Translations under genes and position numbers: made by a program
The notes under the pieces: generated by a model
Databases searched by the model: none
What the model saw: only the letters and a program-made list of their open reading frames with translations
Told to the model about the DNA's origin: nothing
NCBI RefSeq assembly: GCF_000243275.1
Contig: NZ_CM001437.1
Coordinates: forward strand, 3,923,326-3,987,325
Reading direction: 5' to 3'
From: Myroides odoratus DSM 2801
GTDB taxonomy: Bacteria; Bacteroidota; Bacteroidia; Flavobacteriales; Flavobacteriaceae
DNA length: 64,000 bases
Shown: one piece after another, positions 26,954 through 36,200 of the stretch
Layout of the letters: every line of letters begins with the position of its first letter
Position numbering within the stretch: the stretch's first letter is position 1

Positions 26954-27721
26954 ATGAAAACAAAAAAAGAACCAATTTTTGTGGCATTCTCATCTCAAAA
27001 AGGGGGAGTAGGTAAAAGTACATTTACCACATTAGTGGCAAGTATTTTACATTATCAGATGAATTACAATGTAATTGTCTTTGATGCTGATTTTCCACAG
27101 CATAGTCTTGTGAAAATGAAAGAGCGAGATTTATCTATCGTTATGGAAAATGAGGTACTCAAAAAACTTGCTTATAAGCAGTTTACAACGATTAATAAAA
27201 AAGCCTACCCAATATTACAAGAGAAGGCAGATAATGTACTCAGCGCAGCCAAACAATTTATACGTGAGTCAACTATACCAGTTGATGTAGTTTTCTTTGA
27301 TTTACCAGGAACGGTTAATACCGCTGGAATCTTAAATGCATTATCGGGCATGCACTATATTTTTACGCCTATCAAAGCGGATAGAGTAGTGATGGAAAGT
27401 ACGCTTGTTTTTACACAACTTTTGCGAGATGTTGTGATGAAAAAATCAGAGACAGCAATACACAGTATAAATCTGTTTTGGAACCAAGTAGATGGGAGGG
27501 AAAGTACTCCTTTGTATGATGTCTATAACCAAGCTATTAAGGAACTGGATTTTAGTTTGATGCAAAGTCAGATTAAAAGTAGTACGAGATTTCGTAAGGA
27601 GAGTGAAGTGACAAGCAAGTTTGTTTTCCGTTCCACTTTACTACCTCCAGATAAACGTCTTAGTAAAGCTAGTGGCTTAGACCTTTTTATAGAAGAGTTT
27701 TTAACAATCATCCAACTATAA
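26954..27721 (+). CDS. traA: ParA-family ATPase, TraA
   Basis: 255 residues. A deviant Walker A motif KGGVGKST with Lys21 marks the ParA/MinD family, with FDADFPQ and FFDLPG as the later acidic motifs. In CTnDOT-type elements the first transfer-operon gene is a ParA homologue called TraA. It may partition or position the excised element, or regulate transfer; its exact role is not known. It heads a block of four closely spaced genes, and a repeat array lies directly upstream. Confidence 0.88.
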   Translation: MKTKKEPIFVAFSSQKGGVGKSTFTTLVASILHYQMNYNVIVFDADFPQHSLVKMKERDLSIVMENEVLKKLAYKQFTTINKKAYPILQEKADNVLSAAKQFIRESTIPVDVVFFDLPGTVNTAGILNALSGMHYIFTPIKADRVVMESTLVFTQLLRDVVMKKSETAIHSINLFWNQVDGRESTPLYDVYNQAIKELDFSLMQSQIKSSTRFRKESEVTSKFVFRSTLLPPDKRLSKASGLDLFIEEFLTIIQL

Positions 27722-27725
27722 TACC

Positions 27726-28151
27726 ATGGAAAAAGAAAACAAAAAACAACAGCATATTGATGAAGAACTAATGATGAGTCTAATGGTTGATGGAGTGAGA
27801 AAAGAAGGAATCAAAGAACCGTCTCAGGATATTGAAAAAGTAGAAGAGAGAAAGACAGAGGACACTCCTTTGAAGAAGAACTCTGTTTCAAAACAAAAGA
27901 AACAAACAAAGCAATCTGTTGAAACAGATTACGAGAGTATCTTTTTTAAAAAATCTGACACCAATGCCAGAGATGGTAAGACAGTGTATATAAGACCTGA
28001 ATTTCATGAAAAACTAACTCGCATCATTCACATAATAGGTGAGGATAAAATAACAATTTATGCCTATTTAGATAATTTGTTAGACAATCACTTTGATGAG
28101 TTTGCTCAGCAGATTACCAAGAGTTACAATGAAAAATATAAACCAATTTAA
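27726..28151 (+). CDS. DUF3408 domain protein (TraB/TraC-like)
   Basis: 141 residues. The N-terminal 80 residues are charged and disordered. The C-terminal 55 residues form the DUF3408 domain (VYIRPEFHEKLTRIIHIIG, TIYAYLDNLLDNHFDEF), which resembles a ribbon-helix-helix fold. It lies 4 bp after traA, so it is a likely ParB-type or DNA-binding partner. The next gene is a shorter paralogue with the same core (VYIRPEHHE, LYAYIDNILEQH), which suggests a tandem duplication. Confidence 0.75.
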   Translation: MEKENKKQQHIDEELMMSLMVDGVRKEGIKEPSQDIEKVEERKTEDTPLKKNSVSKQKKQTKQSVETDYESIFFKKSDTNARDGKTVYIRPEFHEKLTRIIHIIGEDKITIYAYLDNLLDNHFDEFAQQITKSYNEKYKPI

Positions 28152-28162
28152 TACCAAGAAAC

Positions 28163-28435
28163 ATGAAAAATCTATTCAAAAAAACAGAAGAAAAAAACGA
28201 TACTAAGAAATATGAGGATCAGTTTTTAACTAATCGATTACCTGCAAATAGTAAAGGAAAAGTGGTATACATCCGCCCTGAACACCATGAGGTACTTATT
28301 CGCCTTGTTCAATTATCTAAAGAAAATAAGACAACGCTCTATGCCTATATCGACAATATTTTAGAACAACATTTAAAAGATCATGCGGATGATATCAAGG
28401 CTTATTTTCAGCAACATTTTAAACCAATTCTGTAA
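28163..28435 (+). CDS. Short DUF3408 domain protein, paralogue of the preceding gene
   Basis: 90 residues, consisting of a short charged N-terminus and a DUF3408 domain (KVVYIRPEHHEVLIRLVQLS, TTLYAYIDNILEQHLKDH). About half of the core residues match the upstream gene. It lies 11 bp downstream of it. It is probably a small DNA-binding protein of the transfer operon and may pair with its longer neighbour. The tandem pair is common in CTnDOT-like operons. Confidence 0.72.
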   Translation: MKNLFKKTEEKNDTKKYEDQFLTNRLPANSKGKVVYIRPEHHEVLIRLVQLSKENKTTLYAYIDNILEQHLKDHADDIKAYFQQHFKPIL

Positions 28436-28438
28436 TCT

Positions 28439-28945
28439 ATGGAAATAATTATCATAATCAGTCTTGTACTTGTTATCACTCTTCTGTTATTAGATAAAAA
28501 TAAAACCATTAAACAAGAGAACCCAACTAAAACAGAAGAGCTACCTTTTAAACAAGATGTCCCTGTTAGTATTATAGGAGAAAGTAAACCAGTCATAATA
28601 AAGCAATCGCTAATGAGTCAAACAGAAGTTGAACTTGATTTAGAAGAGGAAGAAAAAGAGTTAAGCAAGAATTTACAATCTATAGATCATGAGTTTACTG
28701 AGCGAGTCAGTATGGAAGAGCTTAATAGTTTTGTTAGGTCTATTGAAAAAGAATTAATTAATGAGACTACAGTAAAAACAGCTCAAAAAATTGAAGGATC
28801 TGATTTACTTGAATTACTTCAACAGGCGATGCCTGATTCAGCTAAAACAATAGCAAAATTATTAGATCAATCATTAAACGAAAAATCACCAAAAAAGGAA
28901 GAAGTAATAGATAGTGAAGATTTTAATATTAATGATTTTGTGTAA
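28439..28945 (+). CDS. TraD-like single-pass membrane protein
   Basis: 168 residues. Residues 2-20 (EIIIIISLVLVITLLLLD) form one membrane anchor. The remainder is acidic and helical with an LDLEEEEKELSKN stretch. It starts 3 bp after the preceding gene and is followed by a terminator, so it closes the traA block. Position matches the traD gene of CTnDOT; sequence alone does not give a function. Confidence 0.6.
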   Translation: MEIIIIISLVLVITLLLLDKNKTIKQENPTKTEELPFKQDVPVSIIGESKPVIIKQSLMSQTEVELDLEEEEKELSKNLQSIDHEFTERVSMEELNSFVRSIEKELINETTVKTAQKIEGSDLLELLQQAMPDSAKTIAKLLDQSLNEKSPKKEEVIDSEDFNINDFV

Positions 28946-28957
28946 AGAAAAACTGTG

Positions 28958-28994
28958 AAGGCGTTATAGTTAAACATACTTAACGCCTTTTTTA
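28958..28994 (+). terminator. Terminator ending the traA-traD block
   Basis: AAGGCGTTA and TAACGCCTT form a 9-bp stem with a 14-nt loop followed by TTTTTTA. It separates the traA block from traE to traN, which must have its own promoter downstream. Confidence 0.8.
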
Positions 28995-29116
28995 TTACAC
29001 CTTATCGCCATGAACATCCACTAACTTCCACAATCAAACCTTCAAACAGTTTTCCAAAGACATTTACCAAAGTATCATGCAAAGGGCATGATCATAACGA
29101 AATAAATGTCATTCTT

Positions 29117-29425
29117 ATGAAAACAAAAACAATCAAACAAAGGTTATTTTTACTACTTATAGTACTAAGTAGTTTACCACTATTAGCTCAAGGAAACGGA
29201 ACAGCTGGAATTACTGAAGCTACCCAGATGGTTACTTCTTACTTTGATCCAGCCACTAAACTAATTTATGCCATTGGAGCAGTAGTTGGTCTTATTGGAG
29301 GAGTGAAGGTATACAACAAATTCTCAAGTGGTGATCCTGATACAAGCAAGACAGCTGCAAGCTGGTTTGGGGCTTGTATCTTCTTAATTGTAGCAGCTAC
29401 AATTCTAAGATCATTTTTCCTTTAA
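29117..29425 (+). CDS. traE: TraE, DUF4134 VirB2-like pilin candidate
   Basis: 102 residues. A signal peptide (MKTKTIKQRLFLLLIVLSSLPLLAQ) is followed by two hydrophobic segments (LIYAIGAVVGLIGGVKVY and ACIFLIVAATILRSFF). Length and topology match DUF4134, the TraE family, which has the form of a type IV secretion pilin. It is the first gene of the channel operon. ATCATGC/GCATGAT hairpin sequence lies about 45 bp upstream. Confidence 0.85.
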   Translation: MKTKTIKQRLFLLLIVLSSLPLLAQGNGTAGITEATQMVTSYFDPATKLIYAIGAVVGLIGGVKVYNKFSSGDPDTSKTAASWFGACIFLIVAATILRSFFL

Positions 29426-29436
29426 AAGATACGCTT

Positions 29437-29781
29437 ATGAAAAAGTTTAGTATCAATAAAGGTATTGGAGCGAGTGTTGAGTTTAAAGGACTCAAGGCGC
29501 AGTATCTGTTTTACTTTGCAGGAGGACTTTTAGCTGATTTAATTCTTGTTATGGTTTTGTATATGGCAGGGGTAAACAATCTTATTTGTTTAGCCCTTGG
29601 CCTTAGTACATCAGGCTATCTTGTATACAAAGTATTTTCACTGAATAAGAAATACGGTCAGTATGGTCTTATGAAACTTCAGGCTAGAAAATATTTTCCA
29701 AGGTATATCATCTCAAGAAAGGACGTCAAAGGGTATTTCAATAGAAACTTAAAACTAAGAAGTTATGAGAAATACAGCTAA
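29437..29781 (+). CDS. traF: TraF, DUF4133 membrane protein (VirB3-like)
   Basis: 114 residues from ATG 29437. An upstream in-frame extension to 29374 is rejected because it overlaps traE. Two membrane segments (LFYFAGGLLADLILVMVLYM and NLICLALGLSTSGYLVYK) sit in the centre, with basic flanks. Position before the VirB4 ATPase and length fit DUF4133/TraF, which is VirB3-like. It overlaps the traG start by 17 bp, indicating translational coupling. Confidence 0.85.
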   Translation: MKKFSINKGIGASVEFKGLKAQYLFYFAGGLLADLILVMVLYMAGVNNLICLALGLSTSGYLVYKVFSLNKKYGQYGLMKLQARKYFPRYIISRKDVKGYFNRNLKLRSYEKYS

Positions 29782-32266
29782 GACAAATACCCTTGAGAGG
29801 ATGTTTCCGATTCTTTCGGTTGAAAATAACTGCATTGTTTCCAAGCAAGGAGATATAACGGTTTGTTACAAGGTCATCTTACCTGAGATATTTACTATTT
29901 CAGATAAAGAATATGAGACTATTCACAGTGTGTGGCATAAAGCGATTAAAACATTGCCTGAGTTTACTGTGATACACAAGCAAGATTGGTTTATAAAAGA
30001 AAGTTATCAGGCGGATTTTAGTGATGTAGAACAAAGCTATCTAAGTAGAAGTTTTGAAAGGCATTTTAACGAGCGCCCCTTTTTAAATCACAGTTGTTAT
30101 TTGTTTATCACAAAGACAACTAAAGAGCGAATTAAAAGCCAAAGCAATTTTTCATCACTCACAAGGGGGGAGCTTATCCCTAAAGAAATCAGAGATAAAG
30201 ATACGGTTCTAAGCTTTTTAGAGGCTACAACCCAACTTGAAAAGATAGTTAATGATAGTGGATTAATAAGCTTAATTAAACTATCTGAAGAAGATATCAT
30301 TGGCTCGGAAGCTAAAAGCGGACTTTTAGAGCAGTATCTAACTCTTAGCTCAAGTGAGAGAGGAAGCCTTGAAGATATTGCTATTAGCGCAGAGCAGGTT
30401 AGAGTAGGAGATAATAGGATTTCAATGCACACTCTTTCAAGTACAGATGATCTGCCTATTGAGGTGTCATATTTATCACGCTATGAAAAACTATCAACCG
30501 ATAAAAGTAGTATGGCTTTGTCGTTTGCATCTCCTGTTGGACTCTTACTTAATTGTAATCACATCTATAACCAGTATTTGTTTATAGAGGATAGTGATTA
30601 CAATTTAAAGCAATTTGAAAAGTCAGCCAAGAATATGCATTCCCTTGCCAGATACAGTAGAGCTAATCAAATCAACAAAAAGTGGATTGAAGAATACTTA
30701 AATGAGGCTCATAGTAAAGGCCTTGCTTCTATAAAAGCTCACTTTAATGTAATGGCATGGTCAGATAATCCAAGCGAGCTTAAACAGCTTAAAAATGACG
30801 TAGGAAGCGCAATCGCTTCTATGGAGTGCGTGCCAAGACACAACACTGTAGATGCTGCTACGCTTTACTGGGCAGGTATGCCAGGGAATAGCGCAGACTT
30901 TCCAAGTGAAGAGAGCTTTTATACCTTCATAGAACCTGCTTTATGCTTATTTACAGGGGAGACGAATTATCAAAACTCACTATCTCCCTTTGGAATAAAA
31001 ATGGCAGATCGATTAACTGGTAAACCAATTCATTTAGATATTTCAGATTTACCAATGAAAAAAGGAATTATCACCAACCGCAACAAGTTTATCTTGGGAC
31101 CATCGGGAAGTGGTAAGAGCTTTTTTACCAATCATATGGTAAGGCAGTATTATGAGCAAGGCGCGCATGTACTGCTTGTTGATACAGGAAACTCTTACCA
31201 AGGATTATGCGAGCTAATTAAAGGCAAAACAAAAGGGGAGGACGGTGTATATTTTACTTACACTGAAGAAAACCCAATTGCCTTTAATCCTTTTTATACT
31301 GAAGATGGGGTATTTGATATTGAAAAAAGAGAGAGTATTAAAACACTTATCCTGACGCTTTGGAAGCGAGATGACCAGCCGCCTTCTAGATCGGAAGAAG
31401 TAGCGCTTTCAAATGCTGTTAGTGGATACATCCAAAAACTTCAAAGCAGTGATATAAAACCAAGCTTCAATACTTTCTATGAGTATATCAAAACAGATTA
31501 CAAAGCTGAGTTGGAAGATAAAAAGGTTAGAGAGAAGGATTTTGATCTTTATAACTTTTTAAATGTACTTGAGCCTTATTATAAAGGAGGAGAATATGAC
31601 TATTTATTAAACTCAGAAAGTGAGCTTGATTTACTAAATAAACGCTTTATTGTCTTTGAGGTAGATTCAATCAAAGATCACAAAATTCTGTTTCCTATAG
31701 TGACTATTATCATCATGGAAGTGTTTATAAATAAGATGAGGCGTCTTAAAGGTCAGCGTAAACTAATACTAATTGAGGAGGCTTGGAAAGCCATAGCCAA
31801 AGAGGGTATGGCATCGTACATTAAATATTTGTTTAAAACCGTTAGAAAGTTTTTTGGAGAAGCCATTATTGTAACTCAAGAGGTAGATGATATTATCCAA
31901 TCTCCGATTGTAAAGGAGAGTATCATCAATAATTCAGATTGTAAGATCCTTCTTGATCAGCGCAAGTACATGAATAAGTTTGATGATATACAAGCTATGC
32001 TTGGTCTGACTGACAAAGAGAAAGCTCAGATACTTTCAATAAACTTAAACAATAATCCAAATCGTCTTTACAAAGAAGTTTGGATTGGTCTTGGAGGTAC
32101 TCACTCAGGTGTGTATGCTACAGAGGTGAGCTATTCGGAGTATCTCGCCTATACCACTGAAGAGACTGAGAAATTGCAGGTCATGAATTTGGCTAAAGAA
32201 CTCGATGGTAATGTAGAGATGGCTATAAAACGTCTTGTACAAGAAAAACAAGAAGAGCAGGCCTAA
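29765..32266 (+). CDS. traG: TraG, VirB4-type conjugation ATPase
   Basis: 833 residues. An N-terminal VirB4 domain comes first. The C-terminal ATPase follows, with Walker A Lys451 (GPSGSGKSFFTNH), DTGNSYQGLC, and a Walker B region LILIEEAWKAIAK. It powers assembly of the conjugation channel at the inner membrane. It is full length for the Bacteroidota TraG family. The reading frame is intact, which supports a functional channel. Confidence 0.92.
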   Translation: MRNTAKTNTLERMFPILSVENNCIVSKQGDITVCYKVILPEIFTISDKEYETIHSVWHKAIKTLPEFTVIHKQDWFIKESYQADFSDVEQSYLSRSFERHFNERPFLNHSCYLFITKTTKERIKSQSNFSSLTRGELIPKEIRDKDTVLSFLEATTQLEKIVNDSGLISLIKLSEEDIIGSEAKSGLLEQYLTLSSSERGSLEDIAISAEQVRVGDNRISMHTLSSTDDLPIEVSYLSRYEKLSTDKSSMALSFASPVGLLLNCNHIYNQYLFIEDSDYNLKQFEKSAKNMHSLARYSRANQINKKWIEEYLNEAHSKGLASIKAHFNVMAWSDNPSELKQLKNDVGSAIASMECVPRHNTVDAATLYWAGMPGNSADFPSEESFYTFIEPALCLFTGETNYQNSLSPFGIKMADRLTGKPIHLDISDLPMKKGIITNRNKFILGPSGSGKSFFTNHMVRQYYEQGAHVLLVDTGNSYQGLCELIKGKTKGEDGVYFTYTEENPIAFNPFYTEDGVFDIEKRESIKTLILTLWKRDDQPPSRSEEVALSNAVSGYIQKLQSSDIKPSFNTFYEYIKTDYKAELEDKKVREKDFDLYNFLNVLEPYYKGGEYDYLLNSESELDLLNKRFIVFEVDSIKDHKILFPIVTIIIMEVFINKMRRLKGQRKLILIEEAWKAIAKEGMASYIKYLFKTVRKFFGEAIIVTQEVDDIIQSPIVKESIINNSDCKILLDQRKYMNKFDDIQAMLGLTDKEKAQILSINLNNNPNRLYKEVWIGLGGTHSGVYATEVSYSEYLAYTTEETEKLQVMNLAKELDGNVEMAIKRLVQEKQEEQA

Positions 32267-32346
32267 TAATACTCTAGCTCAATTTCTTTAAAGGAAAACA
32301 GAGTAGATAATCAATAGAATAAACAATCAATTAAAAACATATTACA

Positions 32347-32979
32347 ATGAAAAAACTATTACAGGTAGTTATGGTAGCTATGCTACTTATTCTGCCAATA
32401 CAGATTAATGCTCAGTGGGTGGTAACGGATCCCACTAATTTGGCATCGGGCATATTAAACAGTGCTAATGAGATTATACAAACTTCTTCAACGGTAAGTA
32501 ATGTCATTAAAAACTTTAAAGAAGTAGAGAAGGTCTATAAACAAGGCAAGGAGTATTATGATAAGCTCCAAGCGGTAAACAATCTTGTTAAGGATGCGAG
32601 GAAGGTTCAGCAAACGGTACTCTTAGTAGGAGAAGTTTCAGAGCTGTATGTCAAGAACTTTGGCAAGATGCTTAATGACCCAAACTTCTCTGCACAGGAG
32701 CTTGTAGCTATTGCCAATGGGTATTCCGTATTACTTCAAGAGAGCACAGAGCTTGTCAAGGAGCTTAAACAGATTGTAAGCGCTTCGAGTCTTTCTTTAA
32801 ATGATAAGGAGCGTATGGATATTATAGATAGGGTTTACAAAGAAGTAAAAGGCTATCACAACCTTGTTAGTTATTATACCAGAAAAAATATAGGTATCAG
32901 CATCTTAAGATCGAAGAAGAAAAATAATACCCAAAGAGTACTTGATCTCTATGGAACCTCGAATCAAAGATATTGGTAG
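32347..32979 (+). CDS. traI: TraI-like DUF4141 protein
   Basis: 210 residues. A signal peptide (MKKLLQVVMVAMLLILPIQINAQ) is followed by a long helical region and a C-terminal basic patch (RSKKKNN). The DUF4141 family is the TraI of CTnDOT and is exported; a VirB5-like minor pilus role is plausible. It lies between the VirB4 and VirB6-like genes, which fits. Confidence 0.82.
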   Translation: MKKLLQVVMVAMLLILPIQINAQWVVTDPTNLASGILNSANEIIQTSSTVSNVIKNFKEVEKVYKQGKEYYDKLQAVNNLVKDARKVQQTVLLVGEVSELYVKNFGKMLNDPNFSAQELVAIANGYSVLLQESTELVKELKQIVSASSLSLNDKERMDIIDRVYKEVKGYHNLVSYYTRKNIGISILRSKKKNNTQRVLDLYGTSNQRYW

Positions 32980-32981
32980 TT

Positions 32982-33977
32982 ATGGGAGATAATAATTTAC
33001 ACGAGGTACTTCAGAACCTCTATTACGATATGATGCCGCTATCAGCCCAGATGGCAGGGGTGGCTAAAAGCTTAGCGGGTCTTGGTGCTCTTTTTTACAT
33101 TGGTATTAAAGTATGGCAAGCACTAGCAAGAGCAGAACCTATTGATGTATATCCGATGCTCAGACCATTTGCTTTGGGTATTTGTATTATGTTTTTTCCA
33201 ACCCTTGTTCTTGGAACTTTAAATACGGTTTTAAGTCCAGTTGTAAAAGGTACACATCAGATATTAGAAAATCAGGTAATTGATATGACTTCCTTACAAC
33301 AAAAGAAAGATATTTTAGAAAGAGAGGCTATGTTACGAAATCCTGAAACAGCTTATTTAGTCTCAGACGAAGAATTTGATAAAAAGCTTGACGAGCTTGG
33401 TTGGTCGCCCTCTGATTTAGCTGCTATGACAGGAATGTATTTAGAGAAATGGCAATATGATTTTCAAAAAAATCTAAGAGATGGCTTTAGAGAGATATTA
33501 GAAATGCTCTTTCAAGCTTCAGCTCTTGTTATCGATACCATTCGAACATTCTTCTTAGTGGTACTCTCCATACTAGGACCCATTGCCTTTGCCATCTCAA
33601 TATGGAGTGGTTTTGAATCTACACTTTTACAGTGGCTCACACGGTATATAAGCGTGTACCTCTGGCTTCCAGTAGCGGATTTATTCAGTGCTATGCTCGC
33701 TAAGATTCAATCGCTAATTATCGAAAGAGATATGTTAATGCTTGCAGATCCGAGCTATGTACCAGATACGTCCAATACTGCTTATGTCATTTTTATGATC
33801 ATTGGTATAGTAGGATATTTTACAATCCCTACAGTAACAGGATGGGTAATTCAAGCAGGTGGAGCAGGAAACTTTATGCGCAACATGAATAAGACTGTAT
33901 CTACTACTGGTAATATGGCTACAGCAGGAGCAGGGGCAACAGTTGGTAATATTTCAGGACAACTAATCAAAAAATAA
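32982..33977 (+). CDS. traJ: TraJ, TrbL/VirB6-like channel protein
   Basis: 331 residues from ATG 32982. A TTG at 32973 would overlap the upstream gene and is not preferred. There are several hydrophobic segments (AGLGALFYIGIKVW, LGICIMFFPTLVLGTL, TFFLVVLSILGPIAFAIS, AYVIFMIIGIVGYF) in the polytopic arrangement of VirB6/TrbL proteins. The tail is glycine/alanine-rich (TAGAGATVGNISG). It forms part of the inner-membrane channel. The gap to traK is 7 bp. Confidence 0.88.
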   Translation: MGDNNLHEVLQNLYYDMMPLSAQMAGVAKSLAGLGALFYIGIKVWQALARAEPIDVYPMLRPFALGICIMFFPTLVLGTLNTVLSPVVKGTHQILENQVIDMTSLQQKKDILEREAMLRNPETAYLVSDEEFDKKLDELGWSPSDLAAMTGMYLEKWQYDFQKNLRDGFREILEMLFQASALVIDTIRTFFLVVLSILGPIAFAISIWSGFESTLLQWLTRYISVYLWLPVADLFSAMLAKIQSLIIERDMLMLADPSYVPDTSNTAYVIFMIIGIVGYFTIPTVTGWVIQAGGAGNFMRNMNKTVSTTGNMATAGAGATVGNISGQLIKK

Positions 33978-33984
33978 AAGTATT

Positions 33985-34608
33985 ATGGAATTTAAATCAC
34001 TTCGAAATATAGAAAATAGTTTTGTGCAGATAAGACTCTATGCCATTGTATTAGCAGTTGTTTGCCTTATAGTAGTAGGATTCTCCATCTATAAGAGCTA
34101 CGATTTTGCTAAAGAGCAGCGAGAGAAGATCTATGTGCTTGACAGAGGTAAATCTTTAATGCTTGCCCTGTCTCAAGATGCTAGTATAAATAGACCAGTA
34201 GAGGCAAGAGAGCACGTAAGGCGTTTTCACGAGCTTTTCTTTACCCTCTCACCTGAAAAAGCAGCCATTGAGGGTAATATGCAAAGAGCGTTTAATCTAT
34301 CTGATAAAACAGCCTTTGACTATTACAAAGACTTACTTGAAAAAGGTTATTACAGCAGAGTCATTTCAGGAAATATCCAGCAAAGGGTAGAGGTGGATAG
34401 TATTAAGATCGATTTTAACGCCTATCCCTATAAGACATTGACCTACGCAACTCAGTATATCATACGATCTAGTAACCTAACTAAAAGGAATTTAATTACA
34501 AGTAGCCAGCTTGTTTCGGCTGTACGCTCAGATAATAACCCGCAAGGGTTCATTATCGAAAAGTTTACAGTTGTAGAGAACAAAGACTTAGAAGTTGTTA
34601 AACGCTAA
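33985..34608 (+). CDS. traK: TraK, VirB8-like assembly factor
   Basis: 207 residues. A short cytoplasmic N-terminus precedes one membrane helix (LYAIVLAVVCLIVVGFSIYK) and a periplasmic domain with the topology of VirB8. The sequence FHELFFTLSPEKAAIEGN is typical of Bacteroidota TraK. It bridges inner-membrane and outer-membrane parts of the channel. It lies inside the uninterrupted operon, 11 bp before traL. Confidence 0.87.
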   Translation: MEFKSLRNIENSFVQIRLYAIVLAVVCLIVVGFSIYKSYDFAKEQREKIYVLDRGKSLMLALSQDASINRPVEAREHVRRFHELFFTLSPEKAAIEGNMQRAFNLSDKTAFDYYKDLLEKGYYSRVISGNIQQRVEVDSIKIDFNAYPYKTLTYATQYIIRSSNLTKRNLITSSQLVSAVRSDNNPQGFIIEKFTVVENKDLEVVKR

Positions 34609-34619
34609 AAAACAAGATT

Positions 34620-34910
34620 ATGAATAAGCTACAACTTCTAAGAGATAGTTATTCTAGTAGACTTAAGGTTTACTGGAATAACCTCTCTATAAAAAGACAA
34701 CGAGTTTTATTACTTACCGCTTTTACTCTCTACGGGATTGTTTGCCTTTTTATTGTAAAGACAAGCTTTACCTCTAAAATAAAGCAGGCAACAAGTAGGC
34801 AGAAACAAAGTAATATAAAACCAGTTAAGTATTTGCTTGATAGGCAAAAAATAGAATTACACCCAACTATTAAACTAAAACATTATGAATCAAGATCAAG
34901 CATCAAATAA
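34620..34910 (+). CDS. traL: TraL, DUF3989 small membrane protein
   Basis: 96 residues with one membrane segment (VLLLTAFTLYGIVCLFIV) and basic flanks. Size and place between traK and traM match TraL (DUF3989). The function is unknown. Its 3' end overlaps the start of traM by 26 bp, so the two are coupled in translation. Confidence 0.8.
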   Translation: MNKLQLLRDSYSSRLKVYWNNLSIKRQRVLLLTAFTLYGIVCLFIVKTSFTSKIKQATSRQKQSNIKPVKYLLDRQKIELHPTIKLKHYESRSSIK

Positions 34911-36171
34911 AATCCACCAGATAGAGAAAGTACCCAAAGAAAATAAGGCAATTCAAAATTTGATAGAAAAACACAAAAAGCACATTGTCTTTGCTTTAAT
35001 GGGGATTGTGTTTTTAGGTGTGATGTACCTTTTGTTTAAACCAGTAGAGAAAGAACTTATCACTCACAATGATTCCGTTCCTGAGGCAACAACTAGCGCT
35101 ATGCCAACAGATAAAGTAAAAGCTTATGAAAAGGAGCTATGGGAACAAAAGCAGCAAGAGAATGAAAATCAGATTCACTCCTTAGCAGACTATTGGAATG
35201 AGCCTCAAGATGAGTCTAATATTACTTATAATCATAAAGATTATAATGTAGAACCAACTTACACGCCCTACGAGCGGTCTTATCAGAACTACAAGCAAAC
35301 CCAAGATGTACTTGGTAGTTTTTATAGCAGTACTGAAAACCCTGAAGCTGATAAGCTTAAAAAGCAAATAGAAGAGTTAGAGAAACAATTAGAAGAAAAA
35401 GATACTCCAACTGCTATTACTATGGATAATCAATTAGAACTTATGGAAAAGTCTTTTCAGATGGCTGCTAAGTACATGCCAGGTGGTCAACCTTCAAATG
35501 TATCAGTACCCATAAATCAAACTACTAGCGTCAAAACAATTCCAAGTAAAAAGCAGGCTATAACTGTGATAGATAAAACAAGTAAAGAGATTGTATCCTC
35601 ACTTGTAAAACCAACGAGTCTTCAGGATTTCTTACCAATTAATTTTGAAAACAATCCAACCTTCTATACAGCAGAAGGAGAGCATAAAACGCAAATCCAC
35701 AAAAACAGTATAAAAGTAAGTATCAAAGAAGATCAGGTCATTATAAACGAAGGTTACATCAAACTAAAACTCTTAGAAAGCATTGTAATAAATGGAGCTT
35801 TATTAGCTGAAGCAAGTACACTCATTGCTAAAGTAAAGGTCAACAGTGGCAGGCTTGAGCTTATTGTAAACTCTATTAAGATAGAAGAGACCATCATAGA
35901 AACAGAGCTTATCGGTTATGATAACTACGGGCAAAGAGGCTTAGAGGTATTAAACCTTCAAGAGATAAGCGCCTCAAAAGAAATCATAGCCAATATGGGG
36001 CAAACAGCAGGCACAAGTATTTCAATGAGTAGATCTGCTTCAGATCAAATTGCAGGAGACTTAACCAAAGGACTCATTCAAGGCGTATCAGGGTATTTCT
36101 CAAAGAAAGTAAAAGCTCAGAGAGTAACGCTAAAACAAGGACAAGAGCTGTTTCTTGTACCTAAGGAATAA
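34885..36171 (+). CDS. traM: TraM, VirB10-like protein
   Basis: 428 residues. One membrane anchor (HIVFALMGIVFLGVMYLLF, about residues 32-51) is followed by a long charged linker and coiled coil (DKLKKQIEELEKQLEEKD). A C-terminal domain (about 270-428) has SRSASDQIAGDLTKG and ends in a beta-rich VirB10-type fold (VTLKQGQELFLVPKE). It would span the periplasm. It is intact and within the operon. Confidence 0.86.
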   Translation: MNQDQASNKIHQIEKVPKENKAIQNLIEKHKKHIVFALMGIVFLGVMYLLFKPVEKELITHNDSVPEATTSAMPTDKVKAYEKELWEQKQQENENQIHSLADYWNEPQDESNITYNHKDYNVEPTYTPYERSYQNYKQTQDVLGSFYSSTENPEADKLKKQIEELEKQLEEKDTPTAITMDNQLELMEKSFQMAAKYMPGGQPSNVSVPINQTTSVKTIPSKKQAITVIDKTSKEIVSSLVKPTSLQDFLPINFENNPTFYTAEGEHKTQIHKNSIKVSIKEDQVIINEGYIKLKLLESIVINGALLAEASTLIAKVKVNSGRLELIVNSIKIEETIIETELIGYDNYGQRGLEVLNLQEISASKEIIANMGQTAGTSISMSRSASDQIAGDLTKGLIQGVSGYFSKKVKAQRVTLKQGQELFLVPKE

Positions 36172-36200
36172 CAATCAATAACCAAGTAAATCAAAACATT